A DNA stretch of 64,000 bases from Ziziphus jujuba (Eukaryota; Streptophyta; Magnoliopsida; Rosales; Rhamnaceae), in assembly GCF_031755915.1 (NCBI RefSeq), contig NC_083379.1:23312001-23376000 (forward strand). Direction: 5' to 3'. The position numbers and the translations under genes are program-made. The notes below the pieces were generated by a model that ran no database searches, was not told the origin of the DNA, and saw only the letters and a program-made list of their open reading frames with translations. Of the stretch, positions 31,551-44,636 are shown piece by piece. Every line of letters begins with the position of its first letter. Positions within the stretch are counted from its first letter, which is position 1.

Positions 31551-34500
31551 TGTCAGGACCCGTCCAGAATTCCTCCTCCGGAACCCTAGACAGCCCTGAT
31601 CCCAGGGAAATACCACCGAACCTTCCAACGGAAAATCCGGCAGCACCTCCCCTAAGGGATTTACTTACCATAAATTTACCTGCACTGAAAACACACTTCA
31701 AAAATATCCCCTTATTCCTCCCACAATACTACAAATTGGTTCCACAAATTTCAGCACTTCAAAATAAATACAGTAATCCAGTGCATAATAAATACAACAA
31801 GAATGAAAGAAATAATACAACTGCAATAAAGAAGAACAGGGTACTTCACGAAGTAAAACAGCGAGGAAGATCAAGTCCGCTCCGAATGAACACCGACAAC
31901 CTGGAACCTAGAGGAACGGAATTTAAGAGTGTGAGATGCTAATCATCTCAGTGAGCGACCCTACTACTATACCATATAATATCACAGTAATAAGTATAAA
32001 TAATAATTATTTGGAAATAATAATTTCTCTCAAAACCCTTACAATTCTCTCAGTTGGAAAGGTTCCCCTTTTAAAACATTTTCACAAAACCCTTTATTCA
32101 TACTCCCCGAAAACCAAGACATCAATTAAATACCAGAAGCGGTAACAATTATATTTTTAATTCCAATTCAGTTTCCAAACATTTTATTTTTAAAACACAG
32201 TTCTGAAAATCATTTGATGCACCCACTATATACCAGTGGCGCCAACAGTACCCAGCGTCCCAAGGTACCGCCAGGCAGGAGGTTATAGAGAGAAACCGGC
32301 ATACGGTCGCGTGGCGTCCCACAGCGCCGCTGCTAACCTGGTGTCCCGGCCAAAGGGGGGTGGCCGCCCTCTCCGATGGCATCCACAGGACACTCTCATA
32401 ATATCAACCGCGCGCTACTCACACCCACCTGCGCGCTAATCACATCACCTGCGCGCTAATCACACCCACCTGCGCGCTAATCACAACCGTGTGCACACTA
32501 ACCATATCACATATACCATATCACATAATCAGAACACCAGTACGTGCACGGTGCATCTAAAAATCATAAAATCCATAAATTTAAATCATAAAACAAATTT
32601 CACATTTTTCATAAGCATAGCGGGCATAATCCATCCGCTTGAACCGGGAAATTCTCCACAATTTCCTTATAATCCATACCATAAATTCCATGATTTTCAA
32701 ATCCACCAACTTCCAAATCCATCAATTCAAATATCCACATTTTCCCAATAGCATAAATAATTTCTCGAAATATCATAATCAAATCTCATAATATTCCATG
32801 GGCATATTTTATAAAAATTGAAATCACCAATATAACCAAATATTTTCTTTGAAATATTTGAAAATCAAATCATGCCCAATTTACCATTAAAACCACACCA
32901 ATTTCAAAATCCTCAAAACCATAAAATAATTCCACATGGCATAAATTGTAGAATTCGCATTTTCTTAATTCCAATAAATTCATAAATAATTCTACAATAA
33001 ATTCAATAAATATTTGGCACATAGAAATTAAATTCCAAATATTTAATTCACACATAATATATTCATCAATTAAATTCCCCAAAATTAATTTGAAGGTGGG
33101 TCACTCACCTGGAGCACGCAATTAACCCATGATCCACTACGGGATCAATTCTACGACTCACCGGTGCTCCTAGAACAAAATTCACAGACAGTCAAATAAA
33201 TTAATATTTTATTCGGGTAAATAATACCCGGTACCCGGGGGGTCAAAACACAAACGATAACTAAAATTTACGAATCATATACCGAATCGAAGCTCGAGTG
33301 ATGCTAATCACAGATCCGGTCTTAATTTTCGATGATCGTACCCGACGGGGTTTGAATTTTATCGGGAAGCTTTTCGGGTTTCGGCTCCGCAATTCTCCCA
33401 AACCGTCGCGAATTGGTGGAAACGGAAGTCGGATTTGGGTTCAGGAGGTCGAACACTGCAGACTGGAGCTGGCCGGAAATTTTCGGGTACTCGCCGGAAC
33501 AGTAATTTCCGGCGGGCCGCCACGTCACCGGCAACCGTCGCCGGAACAGTAATTTCCGACGGTGGCCGTTTGCTGTGAAATTTTGCAGATTTGTAGATCG
33601 TGAGGAGAGCAATCCAACGGGACCGACGGTGAGCAAAACGGAGGTCGGACGGCGGAGAAATCACCGTTTGAAGATTTTCGACCCCTCGCAGGAAAACGCT
33701 CCGATCCCGGCGCGTCGGTGGTCCGATGGCCGTGATTTTTGGTGGGTAGGCCGGACTTGAGGAGAGGATGCTGGGTGTATGGCGCGTGTACTGTATATCG
33801 GCCGGAATAGTGCCGATTCGCGGTGGCCGGCGGTGGAGGGGAAAAATCGCCGCCAAACTTCGGACGTCCGATCCGGGCGCGTCCGGCGGCCGTTCGCCGT
33901 GAAATTTGGAGGTTTTGCCGGAAATGAGGTGGGCAATCTGGCTGGCCGGCGCGTGTACAGTAACTAGGCTGGAAAAACGTGAAAATGGCCGGCGGCCGGC
34001 GGGTCCTCTCTCTCTCTTTCTCTCTCCTCTCTCTCTTTCTCTCTCTTCTATCTCTTTCTCTCTCTTCCCCGAGAGTTTTTCAAAATTAAAACCCTGCGTG
34101 ACACTGTTCATGCCACGTGGACCACTCAGAAGCTGACACGTGGCATTTCACTGTTCACGACCCAAAAACATTAAAATAATACGGTATCTGGTAAACTTCA
34201 AACGTCCATAACTTTTTAACCGGATGTCCGTTTTGAGCGTGCCGCTAGTCTGTGAACTCGTATCGACGAGCACTTCACAACCATGCATGAGTCAAAGCTC
34301 AATTCCCCATAAACAAAAAGTCAACTCCGGCACCCCTTGGACAGTTTGGACCGCAACTTGTTTCGTCCATAACTTTCAAACCGTAGCTCCGTTTTCGACG
34401 TGCTACCAGTCTACGAACTCGTGGCATCGTGCACTTCGCCACGATGCCCTAGTCATCTCGAAATTCCCACCGAGTCAAAAAGTCAACTTTTGACCCCCTT

Positions 34501-34571
34501 CGGTCAACGGTCAACGGTCAACCTCGGTCAACGTGCACGGATTCCGGTGCGATTTGGGACGGGGTGTTACA
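31551..34571 (-). repeat. LTR2 of array (3,021 bp)
   Basis: As LTR1 at +6,550. Private differences seen are T at 32394 (others C) and A at 33690 (others C). It lies between int1 and int2 and has no target duplication of its own. Confidence 0.93.
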
Positions 34572-34572
34572 G

Positions 34573-34584
34573 CCTTCCCCCCTT
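34573..34584 (-). other. Polypurine tract of unit 2
   Basis: AAGGGGGGAAGG on the coding strand, next to LTR2. Confidence 0.88.
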
Positions 34585-34615
34585 ACAAAAATTTCGTCCT
34601 CGAAATTTCCGCGCG

Positions 34616-34930
34616 TCACTGGAACAAACAAGGGTTCTGATCACGCACCTGCGCTTCGGGCTCCCATGTCGCTTCCTCGACTAAGTAGTTCCTTGCCAAC
34701 CAATCCATGCCCAACACTACTTCAAGTCCGGATAGATCCAACAGGATCAGGTCTGCTTCCATCACTTGATCTGTGAAATCGTCGGGCGTAGTCCTGGCTC
34801 CCTGCTGCGTCCTAGCAAACACCCGGCCTTGACTTGTCTGCTGGGTTCTCCTTCCTCTACCTCGACTCGATCCTGCAGACGGCTGTACTGATCCCGAAGA
34901 AACTCCTACTGGCTGACTCCCCTGGGAACT
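34616..34930 (-). pseudogene. Deleted protease / chromodomain tail, unit 2
   Basis: Identical in translation to 28066-28380, with the same deletion joints, so the joints predate the multiplication of units. Confidence 0.82.
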
Positions 34931-35596
34931 CTATCCTGGAAATATCCCCTTATGCTGTGTCCGTCGACCTACTTCTAGCACACTGCCGCTACCATAAGGG
35001 CAATCCCTCCTTATGTGGCCTGGCTGCCCACACTGAAAGCATAAACCATCCATCTGACACTGCCCAGAATGATTCCCCCTACAAAGTGGACAAATCCGCG
35101 GAGAACCAATGCGTGACTGCTGATACGAGCTTGCATCCACACTGATCGAATGGCGAGCTGGCTGGGGCATGCGATAACTATCTCTCCTCTGGAATCTGCC
35201 TCGTGGGCTTAACCCATCACTGTCTGAGCCTGAGCTATGGCTCTTCTTAGCTGCCACCTGTCGAGGTACTCCGCTATACGAACCTTCGAATGATCTGCGC
35301 CTCGCGGGTCTGTGTATCTCCTCCTGTCTCTCTAGCTCGAGCGCTGCATCCCTGGCGGACTGATAGGTGGGATGTACTGATCCAGAAAGGGTGTAGCTGA
35401 TGCTCTCTTTCAATCCGTCTATGAACCTCACCTTCTTCGTGTGATCGTCGGGAATTAGGTGCATGCAGAATTCTGATAGTTCTCGGAATCTCCTCTCGTA
35501 CTCGATCACTGTCATGTTCCCCTGTCGCAGTTCCTCGAACTCTCTCCTTCTTGCTTCACGGTAGGCAGGAGGACAAAACTCAGTAGAGAAGGCCAT
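34931..35596 (-). CDS. Partial gag with two zinc knuckles, unit 2
   Basis: 221-aa translation identical to unit 1, including the TAG that separates it from the protease remnant. See the unit 1 gag for domains. Confidence 0.8.
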   Translation of the reverse strand: MAFSTEFCPPAYREARRREFEELRQGNMTVIEYERRFRELSEFCMHLIPDDHTKKVRFIDGLKESISYTLSGSVHPTYQSARDAALELERQEEIHRPARRRSFEGSYSGVPRQVAAKKSHSSGSDSDGLSPRGRFQRRDSYRMPQPARHSISVDASSYQQSRIGSPRICPLCRGNHSGQCQMDGLCFQCGQPGHIRRDCPYGSGSVLEVGRRTQHKGIFPG

Positions 35597-36315
35597 CTTG
35601 AACTGATCCCACGTATGCCTTGCACGAACAACTGGGCTGACTTCTCGGGTGAAAAACGTTCTCGTACCGGTAGGAAGTGTGCCGACTTGGTGAGACGATC
35701 AATGATTACCCAAATGCCGTCGTACCTTCTAGGTGTGGAAGGAAGCTTGAATACGAAGTCCATGTTGAGTTCTTCCCACTTCCACACGGGAATCGGTAAA
35801 GGTTGGAGTAGTCCCGAAGGCTTCTGTCTTTCTGCTTTCACTTGTTGACAAATCAAACACTTTGATACGAAGTCTGCCACTTCTCTCTTCATACCAATCC
35901 ACCAATAATACTTCACAAGCGTCCGGTACATCTTGGTACTCCCAGGATGCATCGCATACATCGAGCTGTGCGCCTCCTCTAAAATCTCCTTCTTGAGTCC
36001 TGGAATATCCGGAACACAAAGTCGTCCTTTATACACGAGGGCTCCATCCCTCCTTATGGAAAATTCCGGATCAAGACCTTCTTGTACCTTGCCCTTAATT
36101 GTCCTCAACTTAGGATCTTCCATTTGGGTCTCTACTATACGATCCACCAACACCGGTCGTACCTGGAAGCTAGCCATGAGAACTCCTGAAGGATGCATAT
36201 GCATTAACACCCCCATCTTCTTCAACTCCACCATGAGAGGTAGTTGGATGACTTGGATGTGAGCAAGGGATCCAGTAGCCTTCCCACTCAAAGCATCTGC
36301 CACTACATTCGCCTA
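35512..36315 (-). pseudogene. RNase H end / integrase N-part, unit 2
   Basis: Identical in translation to unit 1, with the same SAQLFVQ joint to gag. Confidence 0.87.
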
Positions 36316-38086
36316 ATAGTGACTTTAACTTCCCTCTTGTGCAACTTTCCTTCTCATGCCCACTAATTAAGGATAGTCAAATTGGTCCACGAGAACACGA
36401 TCTACAAGTCTTGGTCATAGTCGAACGCTAACCATAAGGTGCTTCTAAAGCATGCATCCTTAAACCAACAACCAACTCTCGTGACTCGATCAGCACTTTA
36501 AAAGGTTAGATTAGAACTTAAGTCTAATTTCCTCAAATACTGGTATCACCAAGTTAAGGTTGAGATTAATTCACTTATCTTCGATTACCCTCCTAGTACT
36601 TACAATTATAAAACCCTTGCTCCTCATTGATTAACCAATAGTCTTAACCTCGACAAACATCAATCTTTCTTTTAACTAAATTCATCAAGGTCATGAATAA
36701 AATTCTCAACATCCAAATATCATTCTTGAAAACCCTAAGTTTCCCTTATTTCAAATAAATTCCATGAATCCACACCTCAAGCAATAAGAAATTTAAATCT
36801 TAATTCTAGCATCACCACCAATACTATGAACAAATCACTAGATCCTTAACCCAATAAAGTATTCCACACTTCTTAAATTCTAACTCCGTCCCAAAAATCA
36901 TACTCCTTATCATTGTAAATTATCACCAACAATATCAACCACCTTGAATCGATAAAGCACCACCAATACGAACCTTAAATCTCCAAGGAAATAAGATATC
37001 AAGATCTTAGCTTCTAGAATGAAAATAACCATGCTTAATCATCTAACCATGCCTAAGGAATCATCCTCATCTCATTAACCTCATCAACCACCAAGTAGAA
37101 CTTTAGTCGCTATCCGGATCTTGCTTGATTCTCTAAACGCTGTCGTACCTTCTCTTTGTGAACGATAGTTTAAGCACGAAATCCATGTTTACATCTCCCT
37201 ACTTTTACTTATCGGTGACCTAAGTACCTTTATTCGGATCTTGCAACTTCCTTTATCGTGCCAAACCACCATGTCATCCAGTGAGTATTCCATACGTCTT
37301 TATACCCTTGGGGTGTATCGCATACATTGAATCACGTGCTTCCTTTAGGATCTCCTTTTTGAACTCAACGATACCCTGCTTTTGATTCTCGACTGGCGAT
37401 ACTTAACCCTTAAAATTCATAGCATAAAATAAAATATGCACGCTTGTAATGGAGGTACGTATGACACCTTCTACATGTTACGTAATCCATGATTCCAACT
37501 GTCGCCGACACTCGGCTACCAATACAAACCAGGGTGGTTGCCTATATTGGCCGTCCAATCCCCTAGACTCGTAGGCAACATGATCATGGGGCTAGCTCTA
37601 CATGGACCACATTGGTTCGCCGCCTCCATATGGTGCAATATAATATCAACAATATAACATACAGATACATGTACGAGCACAAACCAAAAATACTTGAATA
37701 AAACACCTTTAATTTCAAATACCACTTTGAAAAGCATTTAAATTTTGATAATCGATCGGGAAAATATTTTGACGCCTTGAAATCGATCGACACACATCCT
37801 TAGGCAATCATCCTTCTTCTCCATGAACGAAACGGATACCATTCACGATGATAAGCTTGACCTTCAAAAAGAAAAGGCATCCTCGACCATCGACTAGGCC
37901 ATAGGAAGTCCCCGTTAGGCTAGATGATCCTAATTGACACCCTCGAAGATTAGAGTTATTCAAACTCGGGCAACGAATTTACTTCGAGACAAACAGAAAG
38001 AACGCTTCCACGCGGGTAAAACGAGAGACTAGACATGGATGGGACACACAACAATGCACAGTCCCTTCGGAATACTAGAACCTAGA
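36316..38086 (-). other. Non-coding leader region of unit 2
   Basis: As unit 1, but A at 37055 and T at 38083 where unit 1 has G and C. These two variants are shared with unit 3. Confidence 0.6.
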
Positions 38087-38098
38087 GCTCTGATACCA
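38087..38098 (-). other. Primer binding site of unit 2
   Basis: TGGTATCAGAGC on the coding strand, two bases from LTR3. Confidence 0.93.
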
Positions 38099-38100
38099 AC

Positions 38101-41100
38101 TGTCAGGACCCGTCCAGAATTCCTCCTCCGGAACCCTAGACAGCCCTGATCCCAGGGAAATACCACCGAACCTTCCAACGGAAAATCCGGCAGCACCTCC
38201 CCTAAGGGATTTACTTACCATAAATTTACCTGCACTGAAAACACACTTCAAAAATATCCCCTTATTCCTCCCACAATACTACAAATTGGTTCCACAAATT
38301 TCAGCACTTCAAAATAAATACAGTAATCCAGTGCATAATAAATACAACAAGAATGAAAGAAATAATACAACTGCAATAAAGAAGAACAGGGTACTTCACG
38401 AAGTAAAACAGCGAGGAAGATCAAGTCCGCTCCGAATGAACACCGACAACCTGGAACCTAGAGGAACGGAATTTAAGAGTGTGAGATGCTAATCATCTCA
38501 GTGAGCGACCCTACTACTATACCATATAATATCACAGTAATAAGTATAAATAATAATTATTTGGAAATAATAATTTCTCTCAAAACCCTTACAATTCTCT
38601 CAGTTGGAAAGGTTCCCCTTTTAAAACATTTTCACAAAACCCTTTATTCATACTCCCCGAAAACCAAGACATCAATTAAATACCAGAAGCGGTAACAATT
38701 ATATTTTTAATTCCAATTCAGTTTCCAAACATTTTATTTTTAAAACACAGTTCTGAAAATCATTTGATGCACCCACTATATACCAGTGGCGCCAACAGTA
38801 CCCAGCGTCCCAAGGTACCGCCAGGCAGGAGGTTATAGAGAGAAACCGGCATACGGTCGCGTGGCGTCCCACAGCGCCGCTGCTAACCTGGTGTCCCGGC
38901 CAAAGGGGGGTGGCCGCCCTCTCCGATGGCATCCACAGGACACCCTCATAATATCAACCGCGCGCTACTCACACCCACCTGCGCGCTAATCACATCACCT
39001 GCGCGCTAATCACACCCACCTGCGCGCTAATCACAACCGTGTGCACACTAACCATATCACATAATCAGAACACCAGTACGTGCACGGTGCATCTAAAAAT
39101 CATAAAATCCATAAATTTAAATCATAAAACAAATTTCACATTTTTCATAAGCATAGCGGGCATAATCCATCCGCTTGAACCGGGAAATTCTCCACAATTT
39201 CCTTATAATCCATACCATAAATTCCATGATTTTCAAATCCACCAACTTCCAAATCCATCAATTCAAATATCCACATTTTCCCAATAGCATAAATAATTTC
39301 TCGAAATATCATAATCAAATCTCATAATATTCCATGGGCATATTTTATAAAAATTGAAATCACCAATATAACCAAATATTTTCTTTGAAATATTTGAAAA
39401 TCAAATCATGCCCAATTTACCATTAAAACCACACCAATTTCAAAATCCTCAAAACCATAAAATAATTCCACATGGCATAAATTGTAGAATTCGCATTTTC
39501 TTAATTCCAATAAATTCATAAATAATTCTACAATAAATTCAATAAATATTTGGCACATAGAAATTAAATTCCAAATATTTAATTCACACATAATATATTC
39601 ATCAATTAAATTCCCCAAAATTAATTTGAAGGTGGGTCACTCACCTGGAGCACGCAATTAACCCATGATCCACTACGGGATCAATTCTACGACTCACCGG
39701 TGCTCCTAGAACAAAATTCACAGACAGTCAAATAAATTAATATTTTATTCGGGTAAATAATACCCGGTACCCGGGGGGTCAAAACACAAACGATAACTAA
39801 AATTTACGAATCATATACCGAATCGAAGCTCGAGTGATGCTAATCACAGATCCGGTCTTAATTTTCGATGATCGTACCCGACGGGGTTTGAATTTTATCG
39901 GGAAGCTTTTCGGGTTTCGGCTCCGCAATTCTCCCAAACCGTCGCGAATTGGTGGAAACGGAAGTCGGATTTGGGTTCAGGAGGTCGAACACTGCAGACT
40001 GGAGCTGGCCGGAAATTTTCGGGTACTCGCCGGAACAGTAATTTCCGGCGGGCCGCCACGTCACCGGCAACCGTCGCCGGAACAGTAATTTCCGACGGTG
40101 GCCGTTTGCTGTGAAATTTTGCAGATTTGTAGATCGTGAGGAGAGCAATCCAACGGGACCGACGGTGAGCAAAACGGAGGTCGGACGGCGGAGAAATCAC
40201 CGTTTGAAGATTTTCGACCCCTCGCCGGAAAACGCTCCGATCCCGGCGCGTCGGTGGTCCGATGGCCGTGATTTTTGGTGGGTAGGCCGGACTTGAGGAG
40301 AGGATGCTGGGTGTATGGCGCGTGTACTGTATATCGGCCGGAATAGTGCCGATTCGCGGTGGCCGGCGGTGGAGGGGAAAAATCGCCGCCAAACTTCGGA
40401 CGTCCGATCCGGGCGCGTCCGGCGGCCGTTCGCCGTGAAATTTGGAGGTTTTGCCGGAAATGAGGTGGGCAATCTGGCTGGCCGGCGCGTGTACAGTAAC
40501 TAGGCTGGAAAAACGTGAAAATGGCCGGCGGCCGGCGGGTCCTCTCTCTCTCTTTCTCTCTCCTCTCTCTCTTTCTCTCTCTTCTATCTCTTTCTCTCTC
40601 TTCCCCGAGAGTTTTTCAAAATTAAAACCCTGCGTGACACTGTTCATGCCACGTGGACCACTCAGAAGCTGACACGTGGCATTTCACTGTTCACGACCCA
40701 AAAACATTAAAATAATACGGTATCTGGTAAACTTCAAACGTCCATAACTTTTTAACCGGATGTCCGTTTTGAGCGTGCCGCTAGTCTGTGAACTCGTATC
40801 GACGAGCACTTCACAACCATGCATGAGTCAAAGCTCAATTCCCCATAAACAAAAAGTCAACTCCGGCACCCCTTGGACAGTTTGGACCGCAACTTGTTTC
40901 GTCCATAACTTTCAAACCGTAGCTCCGTTTTCGACGTGCTACCAGTCTACGAACTCGTGGCATCGTGCACTTCGCCACGATGCCCTAGTCATCTCGAAAT
41001 TCCCACCGAGTCAAAAAGTCAACTTTTGACCCCCTTCGGTCAACGGTCAACGGTCAACCTCGGTCAACGTGCACGGATTCCGGTGCGATTTGGGACGGGG

Positions 41101-41107
41101 TGTTACA
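38101..41107 (-). repeat. LTR3 of array (3,007 bp, 14-bp deletion)
   Basis: Lacks atataccatatcac after 39060. The lost segment lies between short direct repeats (catatcaca), as expected from slippage. Otherwise it matches LTR1. Confidence 0.93.
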
Positions 41108-41108
41108 G

Positions 41109-41120
41109 CCTTCCCCCCTT
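41109..41120 (-). other. Polypurine tract of unit 3
   Basis: AAGGGGGGAAGG on the coding strand, next to LTR3. Confidence 0.88.
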
Positions 41121-41151
41121 ACAAAAATTTCGTCCTCGAAATTTCCGCGCG

Positions 41152-41466
41152 TCACTGGAACAAACAAGGGTTCTGATCACGCACCTGCGCTTCGGGCTCC
41201 CATGTCGCTTCCTCGACTAAGTAGTTCCTTGCCAACCAATCCATGCCCAACACTACTTCAAGTCCGGATAGATCCAACAGGATCAGGTCTGCTTCCATCA
41301 CTTGATCTGTGAAATCGTCGGGCGTAGTCCTGGCTCCCTGCTGCGTCCTAGCAAACACCCGGCCTTGACTTGTCTGCTGGGTTCTCCTTCCTCTACCTCG
41401 ACTCGATCCTGCAGACGGCTGTACTGATCCCGAAGAAACTCCTACTGGCTGACTCCCCTGGGAACT
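41152..41466 (-). pseudogene. Deleted protease / chromodomain tail, unit 3
   Basis: Same translation and joints as unit 1. Confidence 0.82.
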
Positions 41467-42132
41467 CTATCCTGGAAATATCCCCTTATGCTGTGTCCGT
41501 CGACCTACTTCTAGCACACTGCCGCTACCATAAGGGCAATCCCTCCTTATGTGGCCTGGCTGCCCACACTGAAAGCATAAACCATCCATCTGACACTGCC
41601 CAGAATGATTCCCCCTACAAAGTGGACAAATCCGCGGAGAACCAATGCGTGACTGCTGATACGAGCTTGCATCCACACTGATCGAATGGCGAGCTGGCTG
41701 GGGCATGCGATAACTATCTCTCCTCTGGAATCTGCCTCGTGGGCTTAACCCATCACTGTCTGAGCCTGAGCTATGGCTCTTCTTAGCTGCCACCTGTCGA
41801 GGTACTCCGCTATACGAACCTTCGAATGATCTGCGCCTCGCGGGTCTGTGTATCTCCTCCTGTCTCTCTAGCTCGAGCGCTGCATCCCTGGCGGACTGAT
41901 AGGTGGGATGTACTGATCCAGAAAGGGTGTAGCTGATGCTCTCTTTCAATCCGTCTATGAACCTCACCTTCTTCGTGTGATCGTCGGGAATTAGGTGCAT
42001 GCAGAATTCTGATAGTTCTCGGAATCTCCTCTCGTACTCGATCACTGTCATGTTCCCCTGTCGCAGTTCCTCGAACTCTCTCCTTCTTGCTTCACGGTAG
42101 GCAGGAGGACAAAACTCAGTAGAGAAGGCCAT
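41467..42132 (-). CDS. Partial gag with two zinc knuckles, unit 3
   Basis: 221-aa translation identical to unit 1. Three identical copies give no sign of separate decay. Confidence 0.8.
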   Translation of the reverse strand: MAFSTEFCPPAYREARRREFEELRQGNMTVIEYERRFRELSEFCMHLIPDDHTKKVRFIDGLKESISYTLSGSVHPTYQSARDAALELERQEEIHRPARRRSFEGSYSGVPRQVAAKKSHSSGSDSDGLSPRGRFQRRDSYRMPQPARHSISVDASSYQQSRIGSPRICPLCRGNHSGQCQMDGLCFQCGQPGHIRRDCPYGSGSVLEVGRRTQHKGIFPG

Positions 42133-42851
42133 CTTGAACTGATCCCACGTATGCCTTGCACGAACAACTGGGCTGACTTCTCGGGTGAAAAACGTTCTCG
42201 TACCGGTAGGAAGTGTGCCGACTTGGTGAGACGATCAATGATTACCCAAATGCCGTCGTACCTTCTAGGTGTGGAAGGAAGCTTGAATACGAAGTCCATG
42301 TTGAGTTCTTCCCACTTCCACACGGGAATCGGTAAAGGTTGGAGTAGTCCCGAAGGCTTCTGTCTTTCTGCTTTCACTTGTTGACAAATCAAACACTTTG
42401 ATACGAAGTCTGCCACTTCTCTCTTCATACCAATCCACCAATAATACTTCACAAGCGTCCGGTACATCTTGGTACTCCCAGGATGCATCGCATACATCGA
42501 GCTGTGCGCCTCCTCTAAAATCTCCTTCTTGAGTCCTGGAATATCCGGAACACAAAGTCGTCCTTTATACACGAGGGCTCCATCCCTCCTTATGGAAAAT
42601 TCCGGATCAAGACCTTCTTGTACCTTGCCCTTAATTGTCCTCAACTTAGGATCTTCCATTTGGGTCTCTACTATACGATCCACCAACACCGGTCGTACCT
42701 GGAAGCTAGCCATGAGAACTCCTGAAGGATGCATATGCATTAACACCCCCATCTTCTTCAACTCCACCATGAGAGGTAGTTGGATGACTTGGATGTGAGC
42801 AAGGGATCCAGTAGCCTTCCCACTCAAAGCATCTGCCACTACATTCGCCTA
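42048..42851 (-). pseudogene. RNase H end / integrase N-part, unit 3
   Basis: Same translation as unit 1, including the shifted-frame tail. Confidence 0.87.
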
Positions 42852-44622
42852 ATAGTGACTTTAACTTCCCTCTTGTGCAACTTTCCTTCTCATGCCCACT
42901 AATTAAGGATAGTCAAATTGGTCCACGAGAACACGATCTACAAGTCTTGGTCATAGTCGAACGCTAACCATAAGGTGCTTCTAAAGCATGCATCCTTAAA
43001 CCAACAACCAACTCTCGTGACTCGATCAGCACTTTAAAAGGTTAGATTAGAACTTAAGTCTAATTTCCTCAAATACTGGTATCACCAAGTTAAGGTTGAG
43101 ATTAATTCACTTATCTTCGATTACCCTCCTAGTACTTACAATTATAAAACCCTTGCTCCTCATTGATTAACCAATAGTCTTAACCTCGACAAACATCAAT
43201 CTTTCTTTTAACTAAATTCATCAAGGTCATGAATAAAATTCTCAACATCCAAATATCATTCTTGAAAACCCTAAGTTTCCCTTATTTCAAATAAATTCCA
43301 TGAATCCACACCTCAAGCAATAAGAAATTTAAATCTTAATTCTAGCATCACCACCAATACTATGAACAAATCACTAGATCCTTAACCCAATAAAGTATTC
43401 CACACTTCTTAAATTCTAACTCCGTCCCAAAAATCATACTCCTTATCATTGTAAATTATCACCAACAATATCAACCACCTTGAATCGATAAAGCACCACC
43501 AATACGAACCTTAAATCTCCAAGGAAATAAGATATCAAGATCTTAGCTTCTAGAATGAAAATAACCATGCTTAATCATCTAACCATGCCTAAGGAATCAT
43601 CCTCATCTCATTAACCTCATCAACCACCAAGTAGAACTTTAGTCGCTATCCGGATCTTGCTTGATTCTCTAAACGCTGTCGTACCTTCTCTTTGTGAACG
43701 ATAGTTTAAGCACGAAATCCATGTTTACATCTCCCTACTTTTACTTATCGGTGACCTAAGTACCTTTATTCGGATCTTGCAACTTCCTTTATCGTGCCAA
43801 ACCACCATGTCATCCAGTGAGTATTCCATACGTCTTTATACCCTTGGGGTGTATCGCATACATTGAATCACGTGCTTCCTTTAGGATCTCCTTTTTGAAC
43901 TCAACGATACCCTGCTTTTGATTCTCGACTGGCGATACTTAACCCTTAAAATTCATAGCATAAAATAAAATATGCACGCTTGTAATGGAGGTACGTATGA
44001 CACCTTCTACATGTTACGTAATCCATGATTCCAACTGTCGCCGACACTCGGCTACCAATACAAACCAGGGTGGTTGCCTATATTGGCCGTCCAATCCCCT
44101 AGACTCGTAGGCAACATGATCATGGGGCTAGCTCTACATGGACCACATTGGTTCGCCGCCTCCATATGGTGCAATATAATATCAACAATATAACATACAG
44201 ATACATGTACGAGCACAAACCAAAAATACTTGAATAAAACACCTTTAATTTCAAATACCACTTTGAAAAGCATTTAAATTTTGATAATCGATCGGGAAAA
44301 TATTTTGACGCCTTGAAATCGATCGACACACATCCTTAGGCAATCATCCTTCTTCTCCATGAACGAAACGGATACCATTCACGATGATAAGCTTGACCTT
44401 CAAAAAGAAAAGGCATCCTCGACCATCGACTAGGCCATAGGAAGTCCCCGTTAGGCTAGATGATCCTAATTGACACCCTCGAAGATTAGAGTTATTCAAA
44501 CTCGGGCAACGAATTTACTTCGAGACAAACAGAAAGAACGCTTCCACGCGGGTAAAACGAGAGACTAGACATGGATGGGACACACAACAATGCACAGTCC
44601 CTTCGGAATACTAGAACCTAGA
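42852..44622 (-). other. Non-coding leader region of unit 3
   Basis: Matches unit 2 at the two positions that distinguish unit 1 (A in cctaagg near 43591, T in cctagagctc near 44619). Confidence 0.6.
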
Positions 44623-44634
44623 GCTCTGATACCA
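44623..44634 (-). other. Primer binding site of unit 3
   Basis: TGGTATCAGAGC on the coding strand, two bases from LTR4, which is the 5'-most LTR of the array. Confidence 0.93.
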
Positions 44635-44636
44635 AC